A stretch of DNA of 64,000 nucleotides from Spirometra erinaceieuropaei. Taxonomy: Eukaryota > Platyhelminthes > Cestoda > Diphyllobothriidea > Diphyllobothriidae. Numbering within the stretch: the stretch's first letter is position 1; the number at the start of each line of letters is the position of its first letter. The stretch is from NCBI GenBank assembly GCA_902702965.1, contig CACRXP010000032.1, positions 2,021,895-2,085,894 on the forward strand, read 5' to 3'. The notes below the pieces were generated by a model, which ran no database searches, was not told where the DNA came from, and saw nothing but the letters and a program-made list of their open reading frames with translations. Positions 33,415 to 44,749 of this stretch are shown here, piece by piece. The translations under genes and the position numbers were made by a program.

Positions 33415-33650
33415 TGTCGGCCATCAAGCAATTAGCACACCAAGGGCGACGATCCCGGATGAAGGGCGAGCCGTGAATGTTCTCAGGTATGCGGTAGCAT
33501 GGTTACTGCATCCTATAAATACTGCAGCCCCTTGTGCATGAACCACCCCTATTTGCTTTTGTCTCTGATGATATGTTCGAGCAGGAATCCGAAACGTCAG
33601 GCTAATAAAGCTCTTGTCCCAAAAATCATGTCTCCTTCTTCATGACGCTA
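33415..33650 (+). repeat. PLE-2 right terminal repeat
   Basis: It runs from GCCATCAAGCAATTAGCACA through TGCAGCCCCTTGTGCATGAA to TCATGTCTCCTTCTTCA. It is inverted relative to 30600-30840 and direct relative to 30865-30945. Confidence 0.8.
33561..33602 (+). ncRNA. Hammerhead-like motif, right terminal repeat
   Basis: Stem I GTCT, core CTGATGA, a decayed stem II around loop TCGAGCAGG, then GAAAC, GTC and AGGC pairing with GTCT. Core bases and stem I are intact. Stem II has lost two pairs compared with the left direct copy. Confidence 0.65.
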
Positions 33651-34600
33651 ATTATATTAACTATCATTTCGGCCGGTCAACTAAAAACACGGAATAATGT
33701 GAGACGTTCGGTGATATTTCTAGTACATCCTCTACCTCAGCGGATCCCACCGTCGCTAAATGCCCCAACAGGAATGTTGTTGAAACAAAGTTCTTCATAT
33801 ACGCAGAAAATAATATATTTGTGAATGCATATGCTCAGTGGGTTCAAATTAATGCGTGCTGAGCATGTGACTTTATGGAAGCCATAATTACTACGCCTTA
33901 TGTGTGAAAAAATAAAATGAAGTATTGTTTGATTTAAACAATACGATCTTGAAAAAAATTGCGTCGAATGCCTGCAAATAGATTTCCAAGCAAATAATCA
34001 AACATTACGCACTTCATTTTATGCAGAAGGTAACATAACACCCATTTTGTGGAGGATATTTGCGACAAACATATGCATAACTGTTCTTTTGAATAATTAC
34101 TATATGTGGGCTGTTTCATTTACCCAGCCAACAGCATATAGATAGTCATTACGGAATGCCAAAATCCGAGTTTATTCAGTGGACATACATTTTTGCGTTT
34201 GCGATATTTCCGCTTCAGTAGGTTAGTATTTCAAACCGGCCAAACAGAGTGTTAGTATTTATTTTGGGTTTTTGTTTAATTTGAGCAGGTTCACTATAAA
34301 TTTGAACTGGTTTGACAACATCGACATATTTTAGTCAAGTTTAAGCTGAAAAGCAAAGGCAACTCAAGGCCTGCGTGAACTATCGAATCGACGCCAATAA
34401 AGCGGTTTTTTCCGCTATCGCTGTTTTGTGCAGCAGCGACTAAGAAAGAGACAGCACAAATAAACAACTGTGCACGCAAAGGAAATCCAGGGATGTACCG
34501 ACTGAACTGCAATCAAGAACTTCTTCAAATCACCGCGGCAGCCTACGATCACCTAACTTAAGGAACCGTGACGCTTCTCAGCACTAATGGACAGACTCTT
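33651..34600. other. Intergenic sequence
   Basis: I see no supported gene. Frames at 34119-33934 (-) and 34512-34294 (-) have no recognised motif. Confidence 0.35.
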
Positions 34601-37300
34601 CTAGTTAAAATCATTTCACATTGTGGAGTGTCTTCGTAAGTGGCCTCAACGGAAGTGTCCTGCGATGTCGCTATCGACCACTTCCCTCAAGCAAGAACCA
34701 GAAGCAAATTCGATCTGCTGCCTTCTCTTCCAGAAGCAACCTTTCAACTCTTCAGCAGCAAGGCACCGGACTCCGACACGTTCCCAACAGACGGCCCCGG
34801 CTGATGAATCAACTCACAACGCTATTCCAAAAGATGTAAATCGGAGGACAGGTTCCTCGGGACGTCAAGGATGCGACAGTCGTTTATCTCTATGAGCGCT
34901 AAGAGAACCAGTAAGTCTGTGATAACTTCCAAGGACTCGTTCTGCTCGAAATCCCCGGAAAGTCCTTCACTCGCATCCTCCTCAAATTGGGGACTTCTGC
35001 TGGAAAGTCTGGACTCTGACGCCACTGCGGAAACACCGACATGATCTTCGCCGTCCGCCAGCTGCAAAAGGAGCGTTAGAGAATGCGGACCCATATCTAC
35101 ACTTCGTACGTGGACTTGAAGAAAGCCTTTGAGGGGGTGGACTGAGATGAATTGGGGAAAATCATGCAGGATTTCGGCTGTCCTGTGCGATTCACTCTGC
35201 ACGGCGGGATAATGGCGTGCATAACGGCCAACGGGACTGTCCCCGAGGCATTCGCAGTGACTAGTGGAGTGAAGCAGGACTGCGTAATTGGCCCAATCCC
35301 CTTCGGCTTCAGATTTTCTGGCATGCTGATAGACGTTTAACTTGATGAGTGCTCTAAGATTCGCATCGCCTACGGGGCTGACGAACATCTTCTTAACAAT
35401 CGGCGCGTGCGGAACTCACCACGTCTCTCTACGACTTACATGCATGACCCGCTCTTCGCTGATGACTACGCAGTCAACACCGTGTCAGAAGTTGACAGGC
35501 AACGGAGCATGGATCTCTTTGCCACGGGTGTACCCACTTCGGGCTGACCATCAACGCGGATAAAACGGAGGTCATGCATCAGTCCCCACCCCAGGGGTGC
35601 ATACAGTACTCCCCTCATGCACTTCAACGACATCCAACTGAAGACCGCGGATACCTTCGCCTACATGGCAGCAAACTCTCACGTCGCATCAAAATGGAAG
35701 ATGAAGTGTCTTACCGGACCTCCAAGGCTAGCCAAGTCTTTGGCCTGCTGCAGAACTCCGTATGGAATCGTCAAGGTATCCATCTCAAATTAAGCTGTAG
35801 GTGTACAAAAGTGCCATCATGTCGACACTGTTATGTGGCGGGGGGATCTGCATAATTTACAAAAACAAAGCGCGGAAAATCAGTCACTTCCACCTCAGTT
35901 TCTTCGCCGGATACTAAGGCTCTGACAGGATAGGACCGTGGACACTGTAGTTCTGGAATGACTGAAATCCTCAGAACCCACGTCATGCTGTGACAACTGC
36001 CATTACTTTGGAGCGGCCAACTCGTGAGGATGGACAACGGACGCCTGTCAATATAAGTTTTCTACAGAGATATCTCCACGGGTTCTTGCCCACAAGGAGG
36101 TTAAACCCTTTACTGCAAGGACACCGTGCAGAATTCTTTCAAGCGGATATAGACCAAGCCCGTCTCATACAGAACCGACTTGCTAGAGAAGGAGCAGCGA
36201 AAAGAGGATCAGCTACCTATAAAACCGACCGCACAGTTCTCTTCACGTCTCTCTACGACTAACATACATGACCTGTTCTTCGCTGATGATCGCGCGGTCA
36301 ACACCGTGTCAGAGGCTGACATACAACGGAGCATGGGCCTCTTTGCCGCGGGTGTGCCAACCTTATACAGATACAAGACTCAGGTGACCCACGACGCCAA
36401 CTCTCAACCGATCTCAGCATGCTCACGTCGTCAAAAATTGCCCCGTGTGCGGATCGACCCAATCAGACATCTCTGGACTTAATACATCAACTCGACTGAC
36501 CCAACCGTTGTCTCTCTGAGCCCTCCCTGTTCCAACACCCACGTCGTCCACTACAACGACCCTGCTCACCGCGAATGGTCAACATCCCCGTGCGGCACCG
36601 CCGTCGGTCGCTGCTCTGTCCATTATTCCTGCCACAACCCCCGCGGGGACAACCACCGCTAGAGCTTCTCCCTTCACAACTGGAAGTAATTCTCGCAAAG
36701 AACCACCCTCAATAAAACCACCCCATTTTTCAGTGCTGTGGACTCGATGCTAGCCTGTCCTTATTGCGCCTGCCTTACGCATCGGCCTGGTCGGTCACTT
36801 GCGAATCCACCCCACTGCAACCGATGCGCCAAAGTCCAGAGTCCCCGCATACGCTTGCCATCTCCGGCTTCACAGTCTACACTGACCACACACATCCATA
36901 CCCCGGGTGAACCTATTCTGTTACATGCATGCGGGCAGCAGCGGAAGTCACTGCACTCCAACCATCCCTATCATCCCTTCCCATCAGCTAGTGAGCCCAT
37001 CGACCAGCAGCATAGAAACAACAGCCTACTCGTCATCCTCCAACCTATCCTGTCCACACTGTCATCGTACGTTCACCTCAAGCATCGACCTGGTTGTCCA
37101 TTTGTCAGTCTGTCGCCCAAAGACTGGCGAACCAGTGCCTGGATCGCCGACATACACTAGAGGCCATCGCCTCAGTTGTTCGCACTGCTCTCGCACATTC
37201 AGCCTTCGCAAGGACCTATTAGGCCACATATACACTCATGAATGCCTGCGATGGAACACTACCGGTTCTACCACATCACCACATAGATCATCGCCAGCAC
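34600..37300 (+). mobile_element. LINE-C: RTE/CR1-like LINE with C-terminal zinc fingers, rearranged
   Basis: With frame changes the plus strand reads QVPRDVKDATVVYLYER, GNTDMIFAVRQLQKER, SYVDLKKAFEGVD (motif A), AVTSGVKQDCVIGPIPFGF (motif B), LFADDYAVNTVSE (motif C), then YRTSKASQVFGLLQNSVWNR, LRRILRL and a C-terminal tail. A second motif C block (LFADDRAVNTVSEADIQRSM, 36240-36362) repeats 35425-35545, so two copies or a rearranged copy are joined. The 3' part (36960-37260) encodes two C2H2-type fingers: SCPHCHRTFTSSIDLVVHL and SCSHCSRTFSLRKDLLGHIY. It is dead because of many frameshifts. Confidence 0.85.
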
Positions 37301-37428
37301 CAACAGCACACCTGACCACACCTAACAACACACAACGAAAGCACGTGCTTGGAGTCTCTCGTGTGTGTGTGTGTGGAAAGTGTGTTCCTCGACTCCTTAT
37401 CCATGCGGTTCCCTTGCCGCGTGTATGA
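36907..37428 (+). pseudogene. LINE-C C-terminal zinc-finger region
   Basis: The frame encodes a Ser/Pro-rich stretch, then LSCPHCHRTFTSSIDLVVHL and, after a PVPGSPTYTRGHRL linker, SCSHCSRTFSLRKDLLGHIY ending THE. The Cys pairs and His of two C2H2 fingers are visible; the first finger ends H...C. Such fingers close the ORF of this flatworm LINE type and probably bind nucleic acid. A GT-rich microsatellite (about 37361-37375) follows. Confidence 0.78.
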
Positions 37429-37782
37429 TCCGAGTCTAATACTGTCAGGATGCGCTAAGCCTCGTGACTTGGAAGACTGCCAACTGACTTTCAAATTCAA
37501 TTCATGTAGTCAGTCCAGTGTCTGTTTGTGTAGAGTGGCAAAATGGTGGACTGAGGATTAAGCTTTTTTTGTCAAATCCAAGCTGTTGTGTTTGGGTGCC
37601 TATGTAGCACTCGCTGACGAGGTCATTAACTAATGTTGCCCTTTAATTTCCACTGAAATTAACTGCTAGCTTGGGGTAGATCAGTTTGAACTAAGGTCTA
37701 TAGACGTAGATCGAAAAGTTTATGTATGAGTACTTGGGCCGATGTCCATCGGCTACAGCGAGATAACCGCGATAGGCAGTTA

Positions 37783-38738
37783 CAGTAGATGGGCTTACTC
37801 ATGAAATGTCAACCAAAATTCCGAAATGCGTTTTTGTTTCGAAAAGATTAATCAAGTAGGGTTGTAAAACTAACCATCGCGTAGCATAATTCTATCATAA
37901 TTCAGTTATCTCAGGGTGCCGGCTATCGAATGAACTTCCTTCGGACCGCTTGCCGAAGCTATACTCTGCAAAATATAACTGTTTATGTAGCAGGCATTTT
38001 TCGCATTGATTTTCGATTTTCCCTTAAAGTTCAATCATATTTCATGTAAAACATGCATAAAGTATTCATGCTCCTGCTCATCCGGTAGAAAATTACGTCT
38101 TTTTCCAAATTTATACTCGAAGGAAGGGTATAGTTCGCTTTTCGAAAACTGTTCCTATTCCCGAATAATTTTGAATCCGCTCTACCGTTACACCTGCATT
38201 TACGGTTTCCAAATCACAAGCCACCGCATTTCTCTACGGTATTGAAATGAGACCGTATAGGGTTCATTGAGTTTAGCATTGGATTTGATCCATATTGTTA
38301 ACTTTACAAGCCACATTGGTAAATGCAGAGACAAGACGTTTTATGAACGACCATTTCACGGTATTTAAAAGTCTCACAATTAGAAACTTTTGTAAAACAT
38401 AATTGTGTCCCTCCTTTTAGTATCAAATTGAAAGAAGACCTAAATTTCTACCGAACGAACAGAAGAATGAATACTTATATCCATGTTTTCGATGAAACAT
38501 AATTAGACTTTTAGGGTCATCGAAAATCAAAGACAAAAATGCATGCCACATATGTAGTCATTTCTTACAGATTATAGTTTGTGCATGCAGCCAAAAGGGA
38601 GTTCATTCGAAAGCCGGCATCATGAGGTAACTGAATTATAATAAAATTATACTACAGACCCTACTTAATAAATCTTTGTGAAACAAAAACGTATTACGGA
38701 ATTTTAGTTGACGTTTCATAAGTTAGCCCGCCTAGTTA
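37783..38738 (+). mobile_element. MITE-like element, subfamily 1, complete
   Basis: It starts CAGTAGATGGGCTTACTCAT after TA and ends near CATTTCATAAGTTAGCCCGCC style text. The two arms of about 370 bp are imperfect inverted repeats: the left reads GATTAATCAAGTAGGGTTGT, and the right, reversed, reads GATTTATTAAGTAGGGTCTG. A centre of about 200 bp is less symmetric. It has no coding capacity. Confidence 0.8.
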
Positions 38739-38744
38739 ATTTCG

Positions 38745-39020
38745 ATAGCGGGTGGGGTAAGGGCTGAGATTGAATTGATTAGGAGGGAGTTTGCAGCCCT
38801 GTCGAACCTCAACGGTCACTAACAGTTGTCCCGTTGCCCGTGACAAAAGCCATCTACCCTCATTTAACGTTTCGCACCTTTTGCGTAAACGTTCAGGATA
38901 TTTGGAGTCTAACAAGATTTCGTCGAGCCCGCCACGGTCCCTAGTGTTAAAGGACTTGTTCATGTCGACGGCGGTGTGGAAACTGGTCCTTATTTCATCA
39001 ACAACACAACCCTTTTTCAC
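38745..39020 (-). mobile_element. LINE reverse transcriptase fragment (motifs A and B)
   Basis: A single minus frame reads SFHTAVDMNKSFNTRDRGGL (motif A, with the Asp in VDMNKSFNT), DEILLDSKYPERLRKRCETL and VTVEVRQGCKLPPNQFNLSP (motif B, VRQGC-L-P-FN). The spacing between A and B fits L1/RTE-type reverse transcriptases. It differs from LINE-A, B and C. Both ends are abrupt, and it sits directly against the MITE at 37783-38738. Confidence 0.62.
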
Positions 39021-41610
39021 ACTACTAGTATTTACGCCTGATTGTATAAATTAAGTAACTGTCGACGAAAACATGTAGCATAGGATAGTTGGCATTTTGT
39101 TTTATGAATACCGCCTATAAAAAAGGTGCCACTGATTAGGTAAACATATTACGCGCCATGAGACGCAAATGTCGTTTATTAAAATGTCATCAATCTTTAG
39201 TTAAATCATTATGGTTGTAAGGGATTAAAGTATGAGATACGGTAGGAAGTATGCATGTGCTTTTATTCTCCAGATTTCCTTACTAAAGAATGCGTGCTGA
39301 ATCACTCAACAAATCCGTAAATCATAGTTTCCTAAATAGTATAAAACTTATTCCGTATCGATATAACCTCATTGATTTAAGTATACATAACGAATGTTTA
39401 CTAACCTGCAGAAAAGCTTAACTTTCATTAGATCGACCAATAAAACTTATCCTTCAAAACATTTTATTGTCAACCTAGTTACGCTAGTAATAAACGTGCC
39501 CAATTAAGTGGGATAAAAGTTTCACTTCGAAGTCATCATAAAACCGTCAGGGGTCCGATGAATTACTAATATATCTCTAGTCAGTCTCGTTTTCATGAAC
39601 ATGTCGTCAAATTAAATTAAATTACGCACAATTCGTTCAGTAAGGCTTGTTTCAATGACTTTACAGTCAACGTATTGGATTCTTAGCCGAGCATATCAGC
39701 AGACAGGGAAACATTGTTTTTCGTTTTCACTAAACTGTGCGTTGAAAAACGAAAGTTAATCTAGCAAAATTGATCTTTTTCCTTAGCAGTCTTTATCACC
39801 AAATTTCACAACTTAGGAATCGTTCTGTGCTTTAATCTAAGAGTACTAACATTCAGCGGAATCAACGAAATTCCACTTTGCGCTCGAGAGCAACTTTCAT
39901 TCACATGATTGAGGGATGCTAAAATGGCCTCTAGTGAACTGCTGTATGCAAAATAAATGTGAGGCTGGGTTTTGTACTGTAAGACATGTTTGTACCAAAT
40001 AAGACAAATAAACGCGGCAAAGGTTATGTTTGGTTGTGCGGAAACCACGTCCAGAATGAAAACGCCGTTTATAGCCGAAAACTTCGAACTCATTGCAAAA
40101 AGCAACAAAGCACTTTGATAGCCGCTTCGCTAAGAAGTGTATGCAGGCAAAGCAACCACAATGTCTGTGTAAAAAATCCTCATCGCATCAATCCTGAAAG
40201 AGCAAGTTTGTTTCATCTGCCTGCTTTTAAACGGCATTGTATGACCGAAATAGCGAGGCGTTGTTAATCCAATTTTTTTCAAAATCCTCACTTTGGCTAC
40301 CGAGTAAATCATGCGCATTGTGGACTGCAGCAATTAAATTCCTACGCATTAAAAGAGGTTAACTGTCGGATTTAGAGCAAAATGTCTAATCACCCTTATT
40401 ATCTCAATGTGAAAAGGGTTCAGGCCTATTTTTTAGGCGAAGGCAATAGGAGCAGTACTTGCCGTATCATATGCAGTTAAACCCCATGCCTGGATACTTA
40501 CTCGATGTTGGCAAACAGCTGCAGTTAGGCAACGTCGCTATAAACCTTCTTAGGGATTGGCGTAAAGTCTTATATTAATATTTTCTCGTGTGCCGATCAT
40601 GCTAGTCGGAATTTTTCGTAATAGACATGGTCCCGCCAAAACGCACATTGCTTACTATCTTTTGGAAGAATTTGCTGATACTGTTAGCTAGCGCGCAGAT
40701 GAACAACGCGTGCAGGCAAGTAACACGTACGTGCCTTAATAACTTGAAGATAATCTTTTTGTCATTAGTGCAGGACTTGTTCGTGCGGCATTACTTCGTA
40801 AATCGCGCATTTGTTCCATGCTGTGGTTTATGTCCATGACTGCGAACGAACGTAGTATAAACCCATGGTGCAAACAACTTAGCCGTACTCAGTCACCATC
40901 TCTGATGCTTTAAATACAACTAAAGTGTTTTTAAAATACAGCATCTGGCCTTAGCTCATAAAGTCTTAACTGGCGTTTTGTAAGTGGGCTCGATTGACAA
41001 ATATTACTTGGGTTGTTTTGATATGCTGATAACCGTTCAACATAATCCCAGGATGTCTCAGCCGCGCCGTGATTTAATTGTTTGACTCAGCTTGATTTCT
41101 CGGCCTGAAAAAATTACACAAGGCAAGGACGATGATTAAGCAATGTGATTTTTCCGTTGAGTTCCGGTACTTCTACAAAATCGAACACATTTCAAAGAAC
41201 GCGGCAACAAAAAACGCCCTCTTGGATTAATTCGGTAGATAAATACGTGAAAAATATATACCTTTGTTTTCAAAATTAATTATCATTCCCAAACAGTTTT
41301 TCCCGACAAACAGTTGTACCTGCGTTGAAGATGTCTATTTGCATGTCTTAAGTACGGGGGTCGGCTTTTAGGCCACCTGCAAAATTCTGCTCGAACCATT
41401 ATCCAACTATACTGAGACGATCCCATAAAGAGGCATCTGCATACGTCGTGTGACATTCAGTTTAATTTGTTATTTGATCAAAAACCACGACGCACTAGTC
41501 CGTTCATGTATTCTCGTCTGTGAAGGCAGTACTTGAGTTAACTGGTTATGATCAGCTAAAAACAAAACTTTTGCGATTAACTGTCCATACTTCTTGGAAG
41601 ATGAAGTGCA
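39021..41610. other. AT-rich stretch, no supported gene
   Basis: An open frame at 40627-40839 (+) starts MVPPKRTLLTIFWKNLLILL and looks like a signal peptide. A possible GTAACA donor follows ACRQ, but its phase does not match the phase 1 needed to join the exon at 42583. Frames at 39806-40333 on both strands overlap and have no motif. I do not call genes here. Confidence 0.35.
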
Positions 41611-41616
41611 CACACA

Positions 41617-42268
41617 CAGTAGCTGTGCCATCGCATAAAATGTTAGCCAAAAGTCAAAAATATGTTTTCGATCGGAAAGAATTACTAAGGTGGTGTTGTC
41701 AAACTAGTTGTCATGCAGCACTGTCGCAAAACCTTTGGTCATTCCAGGATGCCAGCTTCCACATGGTTCCTTACATAACTGCAGTCCACATTAGTTTTCG
41801 ATGCTCTCATAAATTCATATATTTCCTGTAGAGAACACGCATAAAATTACTTTTGCAGCAGGCTACATCTCCTTCTGGTTTAATAGGATTTTTGAAAAGC
41901 ATAAAATTTTTGTCCGTAAGGCATTGCGCTCTTCAATTTGTTAATGATGCTTGCAAGGTAAACAGCATAGTTAATACCCATCATGGAATTTTATGAGCTT
42001 TATATTATAGCATTAGTTTGCAAAAAATATGCTCAGAATGAAAAAGTCAGCAAAACGAAGTGTAAAGAAGCCACAATACATAATTGGTCATTTGGTGCAG
42101 GGTGCAACCAAAAGAAGCCCATTCGAACGCCGGCATCTTGGCCTAGTTAGAGTGCATTTGGAATACTTTGCATGACGATTAATAGGACAACCCAGATTGA
42201 GTAGTCGTTTCTAGTTGAAAACACATTTAATAGCTTCGCTTGCCATTTAGTGGGATAACACACCTGCT
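41617..42268 (+). mobile_element. MITE-like element, subfamily 3
   Basis: The left terminus is CAGTAGCTGTGCCATCGCAT, followed by AAATGTTAGCCAAAAGTC. The right terminus ends TAGTGGGATAACACACCTGC before TTA. The interior has the family stretches ATTCCAGGATGCCAGCTTCC and GTTTTCGATGCTCTCATAAA. It is more diverged and shorter (about 650 bp) than the other complete copies. It lies about 300 bp upstream of exon A of copy 4. Confidence 0.6.
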
Positions 42269-42582
42269 TATGTCAAAGGTTTGTTCACGTTTCTAGATAA
42301 TGCTGACACAAGAATACGAAAAATTTGATATAAACACACTTATCCCAAGCGTTAGTTCAACATATATTAGCTAAACGCAGGCAGATACAAAACAAGCTAA
42401 ATCAAAGGCGATAGAAATCTCAAACCAAATCAGCATATGCAGACTTGATTTAAAGGCCTATTTGATTCATTTGAACAATTGTCCGGGCATAGCATGCATG
42501 CGATTTACTAGAATCATTAAATCGTATGATATTTATCTATTAACAATCACAAACTAACCTTTCTAAAGAGTACTTCGTTTAG

Positions 42583-43248
42583 GAAAAAGCGCCTGCCCGA
42601 TGGATCAAGGTATTGATGACATTGCCGAATATCTCATTAATCGCGTCTTGCTTTTCGCTGTGAAAGACGAAACCGTGGACTTCCAGGCGTGTTCTTACAA
42701 CGTCACACTGCAAAACAAAGTCTGGGTCGAAAGGTGTTTTCTCATGTCAAATACACTGTTTAAAAAATATACGGAATATTTGTGTGAAGCTGTCTGCGAC
42801 AATGTCTCAGTTAGCTTTAGCAAGGTACGCGTTTTCCATTGTAGTTTATGTTTATAAAATGAGAGGTCACAGACGCATTTATTCTAAGAAACTGCCGATA
42901 TTTATGGCTGACAATGAAATAATGAAAATTTTTATATAATTTTAGGTAACTAATAAAGTATTTGAAACATACCATGTGCCGATTGATGTTACGGTCAGAG
43001 TGTCCGACTGGAACCCGGACAAATTAGGTTCAAATATAGCTGGAATTTCGAGAATAAATTTTCCGATGTTATTACCTCGAATCTACGTCGTGCCACAGTC
43101 CTGCATATTTTACAACCTTGGAGATGTTCCGACGATAATTAGAAGCACAGTGAAGATAGTTCTGGATCCACTCCACGACCAGTCACTGAAATGTGAAATT
43201 GGTCGTCACACGACGGAATTCAATGCAAAAGAATATTTTAAAAGATAA
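42583..43248 (+). CDS. Unrecognised two-exon family gene, copy 4 (5' exon not found)
   Basis: Exon A is 42583-42824 (242 bp) after acceptor TTCGTTTAG. It begins with the two-base remnant GA and ends FSK before donor GTACGC. The intron is 42825-42945 (121 bp, acceptor TAATTTTAG) and exon B is 42946-43248 (303 bp, TAA). Exon A encodes SACPMDQ, IDDIAEYLINRVLLFAVKDE, CSYNVTL, VERCF and YTEYLCEAVCDNVSVSF. Exon B encodes VPIDVTVRVSDWNPDKLGSN, IAGISRINFPMLL, SCIFY, KCEIG and NAKEYFKR. Six or more cysteines suggest an extracellular protein. This copy and copy 6 best represent the family. No known domain is recognised. Confidence 0.7.
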
Positions 43249-43249
43249 T

Positions 43250-43690
43250 AATTTTCAAATACCTGCTATGAAACAAAACCATACAGCAGAATCCAACGTA
43301 CAATGTGACATGTGTTTTCACACTTTTAAAATGTCCACATACACTTCAAATGTAGTCTGATTGAATGACTGTGTAATACAACAGAACATACACTCATGTT
43401 GCACTCGGACACGTTATAGTTCGACCGTCACAGATAATGATGTCCACCGCGTGTGTGATAGCATAGTGGACTCAGAGACAGTGGTTTACGCGTGGATTAG
43501 TTTAAAATGGTACTAGACGTGAACGGCATCTACTGCAGTCCCTTAAACTGCACCTACTTGGGTTCGATTTCAAAAACGAGTTAGGAATGCTGAAGACCGT
43601 CTGTACATGCCATGCAATCCTGTATCGCGTACGAGTGTCCCGGTTTCACAGAAAAATTGGACTTACATTTCCACTGAATGGAGGTGCCTT
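43250..43690. other. 3' flank of copy 4
   Basis: No gene is seen. The first 100 bases are AT-rich and could hold the 3' UTR, but no clear AATAAA signal is evident. Confidence 0.35.
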
Positions 43691-43699
43691 CAGATTGGC

Positions 43700-44740
43700 A
43701 AAGTTGAGAGATCCGGGTTTATTTAGCTGCTGACGTTTCAAAGAGCTGGGTCGGCTCTTCATTGTCAAAGCGTAAACTGCACTTAATCGATCAGAAATTT
43801 AATTTGAAGTGGCATGTTGTGTTGGTCGGCCTTATGCCGATCGATTATTGTCTCCTCTCACTGCCTCAGCCTCCTGGTAGATGGTGGACGGGCGTTTTGC
43901 CTGTGTGATTTGTGAGTCACCACTCCGTCGAGGGGAACTGAGTGAACCTCTGTCGGGTGGTCGGTCTGGCGGTTATTTTTCTTCCTCATTGGGTAAACTC
44001 AGCATCAGACTATCTACATAGGGCCTTCCTAATTCCGATGTGGTTGTTTAGTCCTGAGCTCCACGATTGTGATGACGAAGGACTTTGTAAGCTGCAGGAA
44101 GTTCCAGATGCCTGTTGATGGAGTGGGCATTGGAGAACCACGCCTCGAGAGTTAGCTGTTCTGCTTTTGTGTTGCCTCGGCCTAAGATGGTAGCCCTCTG
44201 GAGGTCAAAAGTATGCCCTGTTTCTCCAACGTGTGTCGCTAGTGGGGAGTTAGGTTCTAACCTCCGAGTGGCCGATTTGTGCTCTTGTAGGCGATTTTAC
44301 AATTTTTCGCCCGGTTTTGCCCACATAGTTGTAGTCGACCTCATTGCAATTTATTTTGTAGATGACTACTGAGGTTTCAGCGGGTGGCAATGGGTCCTTG
44401 GGTTGCATCAGGCGACGTCGAATTGTTGCTGGGGGTCGATGGGCTATGCCTATTCTGGTGGGTTGCAACAGTCACGAGACCGCTTAAGAAACACCTTTGA
44501 CGTAGGGAATGGCCCTCCAGACTTCGGGTTCCTGCTCATTTGGCCGTCGTCTGGGCGCCCAACGTCTGCCTCTCTCGATGAAATGTCTGGGATAACCATT
44601 GGCTGCAAATACGTTCACAAGGTACAATCGTTCGGCCCTTTTATCTTCTGGCGTGCTGCTGGAGGGGCTTTCGATGTTAAATTCAAAAGGATCCAAATCT
44701 CCAACCTGAGTGGACCGAGTCATCCCATCAGTTGATGGCC
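43700..44740 (-). mobile_element. PLE-3 copy: linker, GIY-YIG and 3' end
   Basis: Minus frames read FNIESPSSSTPEDKRAERLY, FAANGYPRHFIERGRRWAPR, EVWRAIPYVKGVS, GIAHRPPATIRRRLM, SVVIYKINCNEVDYNYVGKT (the GIY-YIG core) and, after a frame change near 44290, LQEHKSATRRLEPNSPLATH, VGETGHTFDLQ, LEAWFSNAHSINRHLEL and PAAYKVLRHH. The 3' end carries a decayed hammerhead-like motif at about 43727-43770: TTGACAA, stem AAGAGC/GCTCTT, then GAAAC and GTC. It is 5'-truncated near 44740. Confidence 0.88.
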
Positions 44741-44749
44741 TTCTTAGCC

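Larger units (their letters stand above)
30600..33650 (+). mobile_element. PLE-2: long Penelope-like element with complex terminal repeats
   Basis: The order is an inverted terminal-repeat copy (30600-30840), a partial direct copy (30842-30945), an N-terminal region (30929-31267), the RT core (31260-32680), a linker (32695-32930), a GIY-YIG domain (about 32970-33230), a 3' tail and a terminal repeat (about 33415-33650). The coding frame is broken by stops at about 31267, 31789, 31839, 31990, 32681 and 33190 but otherwise reads collinearly with an intact family member. The left and right terminal repeats contain hammerhead-like cores. It is the most complete PLE in the window. Confidence 0.93.

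Noticed and set aside
39806..40333. Overlapping frames with faint exon A/B resemblance
   Set aside because: The matches are scattered single residues with no splice borders in phase.
40627..40839. Signal-peptide-like frame as the first exon of copy 4
   Set aside because: The candidate GTAACA donor leaves phase 0, whereas exon A at 42583 needs phase 1, and a MITE lies between.
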